This document shows, piece by piece, positions 24,334 to 33,600 of a DNA stretch of 64,000 bases. The position numbers and the translations under genes are program-made. The DNA is from Flavobacteriales bacterium (GTDB lineage Bacteria; Bacteroidota; Bacteroidia; NS11-12g; UBA955). The notes under the pieces are model-generated. The model searched no databases. It was not told where the DNA came from and was given only the letters and a program-made list of their open reading frames with translations. The DNA is taken from positions 180,782 to 244,781 of the forward strand of contig CANMCY010000001.1 in the NCBI GenBank assembly GCA_947496375.1, in the 5' to 3' direction. Position 1 is the stretch's first letter, and each line of letters starts with the position of its first letter.

Positions 24334-25134
24334 CTACCTTCTTCTGTATCCTGAACCCCTTCTGTAAGAGGATTTTCTATAAGAGCCCCGATATCCGCGG
24401 CGATAATATGTGCGGTATACCGGCGAGCTGGGCAGCGCAAAACTGCTTGCAGTAAAATTCATGGTATCCTGCAGCAAACTATCTTTTTTGAAATCAATAA
24501 GCAATTCAGGGTTGAAGGGTTTTCCCAAAATGCGGGTTTCAAAATGCAGGTGAGGTCCTGTGCTATAGCCGGTGCTACCGCCCAGTCCAATGATTTGCCC
24601 TGCATTAACCAGATCTCCCGGATTGACAAGCCGATGACTTAGGTGGCCATACAGGGTTTCCAACCCGTTGTGGTGACGAACCACCACACAATTTCCATAT
24701 CCGTAATACCAGCGGCTCATGCGCACAACGCCGTCAAATGAACTGACTATGGTATCGCCCGTTTTTAGCCCGATATCGATGCCGGCGTGCACATGCCCCC
24801 AGCGCCATCCAAAAGGGGAGGTCATGGTGCCCAAAACCGGAAGTGCAAAACCGCAGTCTGCATCTAGCACCTGCAACTGCAATGCCCCTGCTATGGAATC
24901 GAAATTGAATTTATACGGGTCTATGTTGGCCGTATCCCAATAAGCATACAAATCAAATATGGGGGATATGCCGGGAATGATGGCAGGAGCTGCCAATTGG
25001 GGAGAGGCGTATCCGTCTGAATCGTGGTAATTTAAAATACCTGCCGGCAATGCATGCAGGTGATTGCTAATCATGAGCAAACCCAGCAATAAACAAATCC
25101 TAAACAGCAGCGAGTGCCATCTTGGCGTCTTCAC
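24334..25134 (-). CDS. M23-family peptidase (peptidoglycan endopeptidase)
   Basis: Taken from the GTG at 25134, about 266 residues: a basic start, a hydrophobic signal segment (RICLLLGLLMISNHLHA), an N-terminal linker, then the LytM/M23 zinc domain with HAGIDIG and the HLHFE motif after STGPH. Such enzymes cut peptide cross-links in the cell wall. An ATG at 25203 in frame would overlap ribF by 104 nt, so the GTG (35-nt overlap) seems better; the choice is uncertain. The last 30 residues are an unusual Arg/Tyr/Gly/Ser tail (RRGYRGSYRKSSYRRGSGYR). Confidence 0.85.
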   Translation of the reverse strand: MKTPRWHSLLFRICLLLGLLMISNHLHALPAGILNYHDSDGYASPQLAAPAIIPGISPIFDLYAYWDTANIDPYKFNFDSIAGALQLQVLDADCGFALPVLGTMTSPFGWRWGHVHAGIDIGLKTGDTIVSSFDGVVRMSRWYYGYGNCVVVRHHNGLETLYGHLSHRLVNPGDLVNAGQIIGLGGSTGYSTGPHLHFETRILGKPFNPELLIDFKKDSLLQDTMNFTASSFALPSSPVYRTYYRRGYRGSYRKSSYRRGSGYRRR

Positions 25135-26032
25135 AGTCTTGTGCGATTTGTGCTTTAAGGGCTTCAAGATTATCAAACGAATATTCCGGCCTGAGATAAG
25201 CAATCATCTCAAAGCGGATTGCAATTTCGTAAATATCTGCCGAAAATCCAAATAAATGTGCTTCTATACTGAATCCTTTCCCGGGAATACTGGGGTTGTA
25301 ACCCACGTTCATGGCACCGCCGTAAATACCCGAAGGAAGGTGAGCCCTAACAGCATAAACACCGGTGGCAGGAATGAGTTTGTAGGGATCTTCTACCGAA
25401 ATATTGGCAGTCGGAAAACCCAGGGTTCTACCCAGTTTTCTGCCGTGAACCACCTTTCCGGACAGGGTGTAGGGTTTGCCCAGTAACTGATTGGCTTGCG
25501 CTAGGTCGCCGGACAAAAGTGCTTTTCGGATTCGGGTGCTTGAAATCGCAATGTGCTCTATTTCACCAGCCGGGATTTCCTTGACCCGGAAATTTAACAT
25601 TTCTCCGTATTGCAACAGGTCCGAAAAACTTCCTTCCCTGTTTTTACCGAAACGGTGATCATATCCAACAATCATGGTAGTCACATTGAGTTTATCTACG
25701 AGCACGCCCCGCACAAAATCCAGCGGGCTGAGGGCAGCTACCTCAGAAGTAAAGGGAAGAATGGTTAGATGGTCAATTCCGCATGCCTCCACCATCTGTA
25801 TCTTTTCATCAAGACTGCTCAGCATCCTCAAGGGATTGTCATCCGGGTAGAGTACCAGTCGGGGGTGTGGGAAAAAGGTCAGTAGCATGCTTTCCAGTCC
25901 GGATTGCTTTGCTTCGGCAACTACACTCTCCAACACTTTCACATGCCCCAGATGAACTCCGTCGAAAGTTCCCTGCGTCAGCACAAGACCGCTAAACTGA
26001 GGTAAGTCATCCAGACTGTGGTAAACCTGCAT
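25100..26032 (-). CDS. ribF: Bifunctional riboflavin kinase / FAD synthetase
   Basis: 310 residues. The N-terminal nucleotidyltransferase domain has TQGTFDGVHLGHVKVL and SSTRIRKALLSGDL; the C-terminal flavokinase domain has HGRKLGRTLGFPTANIS and ATGVYAVRA. Together they convert riboflavin to FMN and FAD. The ATG at 26032 (MQVYHSLDDLP) is preferred to a start 7 codons upstream; a GAAATTTG box ends 7 nt before it. Its 3' end overlaps the M23 peptidase gene. Confidence 0.95.
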   Translation of the reverse strand: MQVYHSLDDLPQFSGLVLTQGTFDGVHLGHVKVLESVVAEAKQSGLESMLLTFFPHPRLVLYPDDNPLRMLSSLDEKIQMVEACGIDHLTILPFTSEVAALSPLDFVRGVLVDKLNVTTMIVGYDHRFGKNREGSFSDLLQYGEMLNFRVKEIPAGEIEHIAISSTRIRKALLSGDLAQANQLLGKPYTLSGKVVHGRKLGRTLGFPTANISVEDPYKLIPATGVYAVRAHLPSGIYGGAMNVGYNPSIPGKGFSIEAHLFGFSADIYEIAIRFEMIAYLRPEYSFDNLEALKAQIAQDCEDAKMALAAV

Positions 26033-26039
26033 AAAGGTG

Positions 26040-26047
26040 CAAATTTC
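26040..26047 (-). promoter_or_regulatory. -7-like box GAAATTTG of ribF
   Basis: One mismatch to TAnnTTTG on the minus strand, followed by CACC, 7 nt before the ribF ATG. Confidence 0.35.
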
Positions 26048-26117
26048 GGCCAAAACACGCTAGGGTAAAATTTTATATTGTTCACAACCTGTATGGTGTT
26101 TTCCACCTTACCTTTGG

Positions 26118-26125
26118 TACCTTTG
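26118..26125 (+). promoter_or_regulatory. -7 box TACCTTTG of porQ
   Basis: Exact TAnnTTTG match followed by CGC, ending 9 nt before the ATG at 26135. Confidence 0.6.
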
Positions 26126-26134
26126 CGCATCTGC

Positions 26135-27172
26135 ATGCGGTTGCCGACGTTGTTTATACTGATTGTAACGGGCCATAACTGGTTGTCTGCACAAATGGGC
26201 GGAAGCGGCATTTATAGGGTTCTTTTGCAGCCCACCGGCGCAAGAGAGGCAGCATGGGGAGGTTATTGCAACGCTTTTCGCGATAAAGACGTTACGCTGT
26301 TTGCACATAACCCTGCCCTTCTCAATAGTCAAATGCATCTAAGGGGTGCACTCAATTTCAACACGCATCTGAAGGGGGTGTGGACAGGCAATGCATCGTT
26401 TGCAAAGAATATTAAACGGGGTACCGGGGGTGTGCAGATTTCATATATAAATTATGGAATGATGGATGCTTACGATGATGGTGGCAACCCTGAAGGTAAA
26501 ATTCCGGCCAATGAAACATCTGTTACCGCCGGTTTTGCCCGCGAGATTAAACCGCGTCTCTATGCCGGCGCGAACGTGAAATTCGCATACAGTATTCTGG
26601 GGCCTTACATATCCACCGGAGCTGCCGTAGACGCCGGACTGGTTTGGCGAAGTAAAGACAGTCTGTTTACCGCTGCAGCCGTTTTACGGAATGCCGGTGT
26701 ACAGCTGCTGACCTATACCCCAGGAAGTCGGGAGCCACTCCCTTTTTCAGCAGAGCTTGGGGTGAATTTTAAGCCGCGTCACATGCCATTTCGGTTCAAT
26801 ATTACCGCCCACAACTTGCAAAAACCGGATATGACCTACAGCCAGTTTTTACAAAGTAATTCAATTGACCTGAGTGGTCAGCCGGCTGCATCAAAACAGG
26901 CATCCATAGGCGACAAAGCTTTAAGACATTTTACATTTGGAACAGAGCTTTTATTGGGTAAAAACTTCGGAATATTAATGGGATACAACCATCAGCGGCG
27001 CAAAGAAATGACCCCAGATGTGCGTCCGGGTGTTGCCGGTTACAGTTGGGGTCTGCAATTCCGAATCAGCCGCATACAGATTACCTACGCAAGTATGGCC
27101 TATTTTCCGGGTTTTAATGCTAATCTATTCACCTTTAGTGCAGCTCCATCAGATTTTCAGGTTAAAAAGTAA
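26135..27172 (+). CDS. porQ: Type IX secretion system protein PorQ
   Basis: 345 residues. Signal peptide (residues 1-20, ending WLSAQ), then an outer-membrane beta-barrel of the FadL-like PorP/PorV/PorQ group. Typical of PorQ are the opening GGSGIYRVLLQPTGAREAAWGGYCNAFRDKDVTLFAHNPALL and the C-terminal YFPGFNANLFTF. In characterised species PorQ works with PorU, PorV and PorZ in the attachment complex that releases cargo proteins at the surface. The start at 26135 fits the signal peptide and promoter box. cmk follows 5 nt later, an arrangement I recall from other Bacteroidota. Confidence 0.85.
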   Translation: MRLPTLFILIVTGHNWLSAQMGGSGIYRVLLQPTGAREAAWGGYCNAFRDKDVTLFAHNPALLNSQMHLRGALNFNTHLKGVWTGNASFAKNIKRGTGGVQISYINYGMMDAYDDGGNPEGKIPANETSVTAGFAREIKPRLYAGANVKFAYSILGPYISTGAAVDAGLVWRSKDSLFTAAAVLRNAGVQLLTYTPGSREPLPFSAELGVNFKPRHMPFRFNITAHNLQKPDMTYSQFLQSNSIDLSGQPAASKQASIGDKALRHFTFGTELLLGKNFGILMGYNHQRRKEMTPDVRPGVAGYSWGLQFRISRIQITYASMAYFPGFNANLFTFSAAPSDFQVKK

Positions 27173-27177
27173 ATTGA

Positions 27178-27855
27178 TTGAAACGAATCATCATTGCTAT
27201 TGACGGACACAGCAGCTGTGGTAAAGGAACCCTGGCAAGACAACTCGCCCTCGCCCTAGGTTATAAGTTTATTGACAGTGGTGCCATGTATCGAGCAATT
27301 ACACTTCATCTGCTGAACACCGGCATCAATCCGGATGATGAGCAGGCGGTTGCTTCTGTCCTGCCTGATATAATCATAGATTTCTCTGCCAACATTGAAA
27401 CTGGGAGAAGTGATATCTGGTTGAACCATAAAAATGTGGAGAAACAGATTCGTACCTTGAAAGTGGCAGACTCAGTCAGTCAGGTGGCAAGGATTTCTGC
27501 GGTAAGACGCTATCTTGTTGCGCTACAGCAAAAAATGGGGGAAGAGAAAGGTGTGGTGATGGATGGCAGAGACATTGGTACGGTGGTTTTCCCGTCCGCA
27601 GAACTCAAAATCTTTATGACCGCTTCTCCTGAAGTTCGCGCCATGAGGCGATTCAAGGAATTATCCGACAGCGGAGTAGTAACCAGCTATGATGATGTTT
27701 TTGCAAATCTTAAACAAAGAGACCTCATTGACAGTAACCGAAAAGATAGTCCGCTTACCATGACAGGCGACTACAAATTGCTTGATAATTCGACCATATC
27801 CAAACAAGAGCAGTTTGAGATTGCCATGAATTGGGTTGCGGAGACAGTAAGGTAG
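27178..27855 (+). CDS. cmk: Cytidylate kinase
   Basis: Phosphorylates CMP and dCMP. 225 residues. P-loop IDGHSSCGKGTLARQLA, then FIDSGAMYRAITL, VVMDGRDIGTVVFPSAELKIFMTAS and the RDLIDSNRKDSPL lid region. The start is TTG at 27178 (reading MKRIIIAIDGH), 5 nt after porQ; no ATG is available before the P-loop. It is cotranscribed with porQ. Its stop lies 2 nt from that of the convergent T9SS cargo gene. Confidence 0.95.
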   Translation: MKRIIIAIDGHSSCGKGTLARQLALALGYKFIDSGAMYRAITLHLLNTGINPDDEQAVASVLPDIIIDFSANIETGRSDIWLNHKNVEKQIRTLKVADSVSQVARISAVRRYLVALQQKMGEEKGVVMDGRDIGTVVFPSAELKIFMTASPEVRAMRRFKELSDSGVVTSYDDVFANLKQRDLIDSNRKDSPLTMTGDYKLLDNSTISKQEQFEIAMNWVAETVR

Positions 27856-27857
27856 TG

Positions 27858-29711
27858 CTATTTTCGAAGCAATTGCAATGGTGTAATTAACTCCCCTGCT
27901 TTAATCCAGTATATACCATCAGCAATTTCGGAAGGAACGGAATATGTGCCACTTATAGCAGGAATTCGGGCAATCATTACGCCGAATGAATTGAACACAC
28001 AAACTACATCCGCATATCCTTGTACTCGAAAAGTACCATCATTTGGGTTGGGAAACAACAACGAAGATTTATGTTTTACAGATGGATTATTCAGTGTCGG
28101 ATCATATTCAAATGCACCTACATTGGTGCCTGACTGTCTGGACTTTCCATAAAAATCCATTGTGGGGGTATGTGCAAATGCCCTAGAGTATTGGCGCAAT
28201 GCTAAATTGGTTTTGGCAGGTACAAGGGCATTAAATTGATTATTTGTTACAGGGGCAATACTCCCTGGTATTGAAGTATTAACTGAGTCTGTAGCTGTTT
28301 TATTGCTATACCCATAGTTCCATAAATTACCAGAAAAATCAATTACAGATGCTGAAGGATGCAAGGGTGAGAATACTGCAACGTACCCCCTAAGCTTGGG
28401 ATAGACGACTTTATCTACACTGAAAATATTGTTCCATATTTTTATGTTTTCAAGACGGGAATATGTATTGATAATCGGATTGTAATAGGGAAACTGTGCA
28501 TTGATTATGGGCTGCTGTGAAGTATTGTAGCCAAGGAACCCAATGCTGGTATTGTTGAAGAAAAACACATTTTTTATACAGTTAATACCAGGAATCAGTG
28601 TGCTTCCTTCCCAGAAATCTAATGCGGATCCAACATCCTGCATCACATTGTTGTAAATGAAAATACTGTCAATGGTCGGATAATATTCGGTAGTGGCAAG
28701 GGGGGCTGCACATTTAATGCTGCAATTTTCGAAGGTACCCCCTAGTGAAATGTTGTGACATGATCCTTCATTAGCAAGTAAAATTGCACTAGGACTCCGT
28801 TTAAGTCCTGTGTCAGCCGGGCAGCCGCGCCAAAAAGTATTTTGACCTTCAGCCGAATTGTAGAAATAGTTGTTTCGAATGATAATGTTCTTGCTGTTTT
28901 CGTTGTAATAATTGGAGGTATTGTCGTGCAATATGTTGCTATATGCCTCACCATTAAGAGAATTTTGATAATTCAGCCCTTCACCTCTTGAAAATCCAAC
29001 CCTGCAATGGTGTACACGAAAATTTTTACATCCCAGCAGTTTTAATCCTGAAGGCCAGTTGCAAACGGTTTTCAGGTTTTCGCTATTCAGCTGGGCGGAT
29101 CGCATGATGTTGCACCCAGAAATTTCAATCTTTTCTCCATTTTTAATCAGCAATCCAAAACCTCCTACACTGTCGGTGTCAATATTTTCAATTCGGATAT
29201 CATGACAGTGTCTGTCGGCATCTCCCGCCATTAGCAAACCATGAACTTTGCCATTGCGCAGGGTAAGGTTTTTTACATAGATGTGATCTCCCCGAAGAAA
29301 CAGTAGGTGATTTCCTGCACTACTGTCCTTGGGTCCTCTGATAATTACTTTTCCCATACCTTCCAAACTCACATTCTTATATGTATTCCCGTTTTTCCAG
29401 TCACCTAGGTATTGAGAAAACCCTGTGGGTGCTATATAGGTTCCTGCTTGCATAATAATCAACCCATAAGCATGTCCGTTTTGTATGCCCGGTTTCCCGA
29501 AGGGAAGCAATGAGAGGGCTTTTGAAAAAGATAGTACAGGATTTGTCAAAGTACCCTGATTGCCATCATTGCCCACAGGCGACATGTAAATCGTGTCGCT
29601 AATAGGATGAGAAGAATCATTTATGGTGGGAGAAATGATGTTGAACTGACCGATTAGGGCAGAAGACACCATGAAAACTGAGATGGTAGTAAATCGAAAA
29701 ACGTAACCCAT
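27858..29711 (-). CDS. Secreted right-handed beta-helix protein with T9SS sorting domain
   Basis: 617 residues. Signal peptide near the N-terminus (FTTISVFMVSSALIGQ), then YMSPVGNDGNQGTLTNPVLSFSKALSLL, the DUF1565-like opening common in pectate-lyase-like beta-helix proteins. Residues about 95-430 show parallel-helix repeats of the kind IYVKNLTLRNGKVHGLLM, ENIDTDSVGGFGLLIKNG, IIIRNNYFYNSA. The last 75 residues are a type A T9SS C-terminal domain: LLFPNPNDGTFRV, IYWIK, ending LLRK. Inference: a surface-delivered or released carbohydrate-binding or -cleaving protein exported by the T9SS whose PorQ gene is two genes away. Catalytic residues cannot be pinned down. Confidence 0.8.
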   Translation of the reverse strand: MGYVFRFTTISVFMVSSALIGQFNIISPTINDSSHPISDTIYMSPVGNDGNQGTLTNPVLSFSKALSLLPFGKPGIQNGHAYGLIIMQAGTYIAPTGFSQYLGDWKNGNTYKNVSLEGMGKVIIRGPKDSSAGNHLLFLRGDHIYVKNLTLRNGKVHGLLMAGDADRHCHDIRIENIDTDSVGGFGLLIKNGEKIEISGCNIMRSAQLNSENLKTVCNWPSGLKLLGCKNFRVHHCRVGFSRGEGLNYQNSLNGEAYSNILHDNTSNYYNENSKNIIIRNNYFYNSAEGQNTFWRGCPADTGLKRSPSAILLANEGSCHNISLGGTFENCSIKCAAPLATTEYYPTIDSIFIYNNVMQDVGSALDFWEGSTLIPGINCIKNVFFFNNTSIGFLGYNTSQQPIINAQFPYYNPIINTYSRLENIKIWNNIFSVDKVVYPKLRGYVAVFSPLHPSASVIDFSGNLWNYGYSNKTATDSVNTSIPGSIAPVTNNQFNALVPAKTNLALRQYSRAFAHTPTMDFYGKSRQSGTNVGAFEYDPTLNNPSVKHKSSLLFPNPNDGTFRVQGYADVVCVFNSFGVMIARIPAISGTYSVPSEIADGIYWIKAGELITPLQLLRK

Positions 29712-29819
29712 GAATCGAATATAGAGAATGAATGTAAATATAGTGTTAAGTAGCCCCTAAAAAATGATTTTAACATATTTTAATAAGGCACAATATTGTA
29801 AGTTATGATGCATAAGTAT

Positions 29820-29827
29820 GAAATTTG
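29820..29827 (+). promoter_or_regulatory. -7-like box GAAATTTG of tpiA
   Basis: One mismatch to TAnnTTTG, followed by CA, ending 8 nt before the ATG at 29836. Confidence 0.35.
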
Positions 29828-29835
29828 CAAATTCA

Positions 29836-30597
29836 ATGAGAACCAAAATAATTGCAGGCAACTGGAAAATGAATAAGACCCTGGAAGAAGGGCACGCACT
29901 CGTTACAGAAATTCGCGGCATTGTACGCGATGAACACACCGGAAAATCTCAGGTGATTTTATGTCCTCCGTTTACTTCGCTGGCTTCTGCTGCCAGACTG
30001 CTGGAAGGTACAGGCATAGCCCTGGGTGCCCAGAATTGTCATCATGAAGATAGCGGTGCATTTACCGGCGAAATCAGTCCTTTAATGGTCAAAAGCACCG
30101 GAGCGCAATACGTAATCATAGGCCACAGTGAAAGAAGACAGTATTTTGCCGAAACAGGCGAATTGCTGTTTAAAAAGACAAAAGCGGCCATCAGGCATGG
30201 ACTTAAAGTGATTTTTTGTGTAGGTGAATCACTGCAGGAAAGGGAAGAGAAAATTTTCTTTAAAGTAGTGGAAAATCAGCTTCAGGAAGGACTTTTCGCC
30301 CTGGATAGAAAAGAATTCTCCAATGTGGTAATTGCGTATGAACCCGTTTGGGCGATTGGTACGGGATTGACCGCTACCCCCGAGCAGGCACAGGAAATGC
30401 ACAACTACATCCGCAAAGTAATCGGGATGAACTACACCGAAGACATTGCAGAAGAAACTTCCATTCTCTATGGTGGCAGTATGAAGCCCGACAATGCAGC
30501 CGGACTGATGGCGCAATCTGATATAGATGGAGGATTAATTGGAGGTGCTGCACTCAAAGCGCGTGATTTTGCGGACATAATCAAGGCTGTGGGATAA
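29836..30597 (+). CDS. tpiA: Triosephosphate isomerase
   Basis: Interconverts dihydroxyacetone phosphate and glyceraldehyde 3-phosphate. 253 residues from the ATG at 29836 (MRTKIIAGNWKMNKT); the ATG six codons earlier overlaps the promoter box and is less likely. Catalytic residues: Lys in GNWKMNKT, His in IIGHSERRQYF, Glu in AYEPVWAIGTGLTATPEQA, and the phosphate loop LYGGSMKPDN. The enzyme is the normal cytosolic form. Confidence 0.97.
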   Translation: MRTKIIAGNWKMNKTLEEGHALVTEIRGIVRDEHTGKSQVILCPPFTSLASAARLLEGTGIALGAQNCHHEDSGAFTGEISPLMVKSTGAQYVIIGHSERRQYFAETGELLFKKTKAAIRHGLKVIFCVGESLQEREEKIFFKVVENQLQEGLFALDRKEFSNVVIAYEPVWAIGTGLTATPEQAQEMHNYIRKVIGMNYTEDIAEETSILYGGSMKPDNAAGLMAQSDIDGGLIGGAALKARDFADIIKAVG

Positions 30598-30652
30598 TTC
30601 TCGCAGGGTCCTTTCGTTTTCGGCACGGTTTTTCCTGTTCTTTGTGTAAATA

Positions 30653-33600
30653 ATGAACAGGTTTTTTCGTTTCATATTACAAATGCGTTGGTTTTACATC
30701 GTTTGCCTTATGCTTGTTTCCTTGGTCAGCGCACCAATCCATGCGCAGATCCGAAGTTTTAGCCCCGATCCTGCGGTTTTTATTAAAGAGCTTGAAACTC
30801 ACGTTACTTCCGCATCGAGTAAGGAATTGAACCAAATGTTTGCAGTTTTTCGCGAAAGCTGGGAAATGGGCAAGTTCAGCCCTGAGCAGCAAAAAAATAT
30901 CATGGCCATATGCAGTGATATGGTTTCCGATAGAATGCCTGTTCAGCCCCACTTTGATTATCTTATTCAATCCATAACCGCCTATCTGCAGAAAAAACTT
31001 CCCGAAAAAGTATTACAGCAATGGCAGCAGGCTACCCGAAAACTGATAGGTTCAGGCAGTACCAATTATGTAGAGTTTCTGAAAATGACTACCGGACTTT
31101 TTCGCAATGGGACGCTTTTTACAGATAATAATAAACGCTGGTCTGTGGATTCATGCGACTTCGATTTGCTGTATGAAAAGGGTGAGATTGTGGTGAAATT
31201 TCCTGCTACCACATTAATCTGCCATGGACCGGTAGATAGAATGAATATCTATAACACCGCAGGTACGTTTTATCCGGGTAAAAAGATTTGGGCAGGCAGC
31301 TCCGGTGAAGCTTCTTTTGAAAGGGTTTTGCCTGAGGAAGATGTTCAGGTGAGCTGGAATAAATTTACCATCAACCTGGAAGAATCCGACTATAAAATCG
31401 ATACGGCAACGCTGCAGTATGTTGGCTATTTCAATGAAGGGGTTAAAGGACGTTTTCAGGATAAAATCAGCTTTTCACCCGATTCTGCAGTGGTGAAAAA
31501 ATCACCTTGGCCTCGATTTTCCAGCTTTGAAAACAGTTTGCAGATTTTTGGAATAGTAGGGCCCAATGCATCCCTGCGCGGTGGTTTTAGTATGGTGGGG
31601 GGCGACATTAATACCCAAACCGCCAATGGTGAAGAAACAGTAATTAACATCCTTTACAAAAACCAGAAAAGGATTACCCTGAAAAGCAAGACCTTCAAAA
31701 TTGCCAATGGTGCAGCCGCCAGCCGCAAGGCATCTATGATTATTTATGTGGATAGTTCCACCATTACCCATCCCGCGGTTGAGGTGAATTTTCAGTTTGA
31801 GGAAAATAAACTGGTGGTAACCCGCGGATCGGAAGGCCTGATGAGAGCCCCGTTTTATGACGATTACCACAAAGTAGACATCGATGCGCAGCAAGTCCGT
31901 TGGAAACTTGACGAGCCGTTTGTGGATTTTGATAACATTAACAATGATCAGGATGCGAAAATTTCCAGTGCCGATTTCTATAAAGAAATGCTGTATGCCC
32001 GAATACAGGGCCCCCTTAGTTTTAATCCACTGGAAAGTTTATATGCATTTTACAACCGTCAGCCGGACGATCCCGTGGCACGCGCCATGGAAAAAGAATT
32101 GAAAGCACTGATCAGCAAAAATAAGCCGGAGGATAAGGCCTTGATTGACCAGAAACTAAAAGCTCTGCAAGCACGCAAAAAAGAAACCCGCTCATATTAT
32201 ACCGCCGATAGGCGCATGAAATTTGCCCTGTCAGATTACGCTGATTTTTGCAAAATGCAACCCGAACATTTGCGTGCACCTTTCATTGAATTGCATGATG
32301 CGGGCTACATCACCTATTATCCCGAGCAGGACTCTGCCATGTTCAGAACCAAACTGTTCAGATGGGTGCAGAGTCATGAAAAAAACCGCGATTATGATGT
32401 AATACGCCTGTCGTCCATGATTGCAAAACGGAGTAATATCTCTCTGAATCTGCTGAGCAATGAGATGAATGTAGAAGGAGTACAGAAGTTCTTCTTTTCC
32501 GATTCTCAAAATGTTGTGGTGGTGCCTTACGAACAGCAGGTTACCCTGTTGAAAAACAGGCGCATTCGCTTTGGCGGTATGGTTCGTGCCGGACGGTTTG
32601 ATTTTTTTGGAAAAAAATTTGAATTCGATTACGGCAATTTTCTGGTGCAATCCGATATCATTGATAGTTTGAGATTGTATTTCCCGGATAGCACCGGTCG
32701 ATCCCTCATTCCCATAAAAAGTGTGTTACGGAACATCAATGGCACCATCTACATAGATAAACCCAATAATAAGTCAGGGCTTGTTAACTATCCTGAGTAT
32801 CCTATTTTTAAAGCCCTCAAAGGATCTGAAGTACTATATGATAAGCCGTCCATTCATGGCGGTCAGTATAAGGCAGAATCATTTAAGTTTGTCATCGATC
32901 CCTTTACCATTGACAGTCTGGATAATTTTACCATTGCAGGCCTGCGTTTTGATGGCTCCTTTCTGAGTGATGGGATTTTCCCTGAATTCCGCCATTATGT
33001 ATATATACAGCCGGATTATTCACTGGGATTTGTAACACCAACGCCTCCGGGAGGATCTAGCATGTATAGAGGCAAGGGCAAAGGTGAAATGACCATGAAC
33101 CTGAGTGAACGGGGTTTTTACGGAGAACAGGGCAGTATTGCCTTTAGTGGCTCCACAACCAAGTTTCAGCGAATTTTGCTATTGCCTAAAACAGCAAAAG
33201 GGACCGTGGATTCTTATGAGCTGCCGCAAAGTACTATCTATCCGCAGATCTATGCTTCCAATGCCAATATGGAATGGATTCCGTACCATGACAAATTTAA
33301 TATTACAAACGGGCCCACACCCATTAAGGTGTTTAAATCTGAATATGATTTTATTGGGACTATTACACAGAAACCATCTAAAGTAACCGGCAATGGCACT
33401 TTGGCCTGGCCCGAGGCCAAATTTAGCAGCGATGAAATGCTGTTTGCACCCAATAAAACCAGCGCAGATAAGGCCAATCTTACCATTTATGGGGCAGATA
33501 CATCCAAAGTGGCTTTTGAAACCAACGATATACGCGGAACAATGGATTTTAATACCCGTATCGGTTCTTTTAATACCAATAAGGTGGGAGCAGAGACACG

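Noticed and set aside
25135..25203. M23 peptidase starting at the ATG at 25203
   Set aside because: It overlaps ribF by 104 nt and places charged residues before the signal peptide; the GTG at 25134 fits better, though this is not certain.
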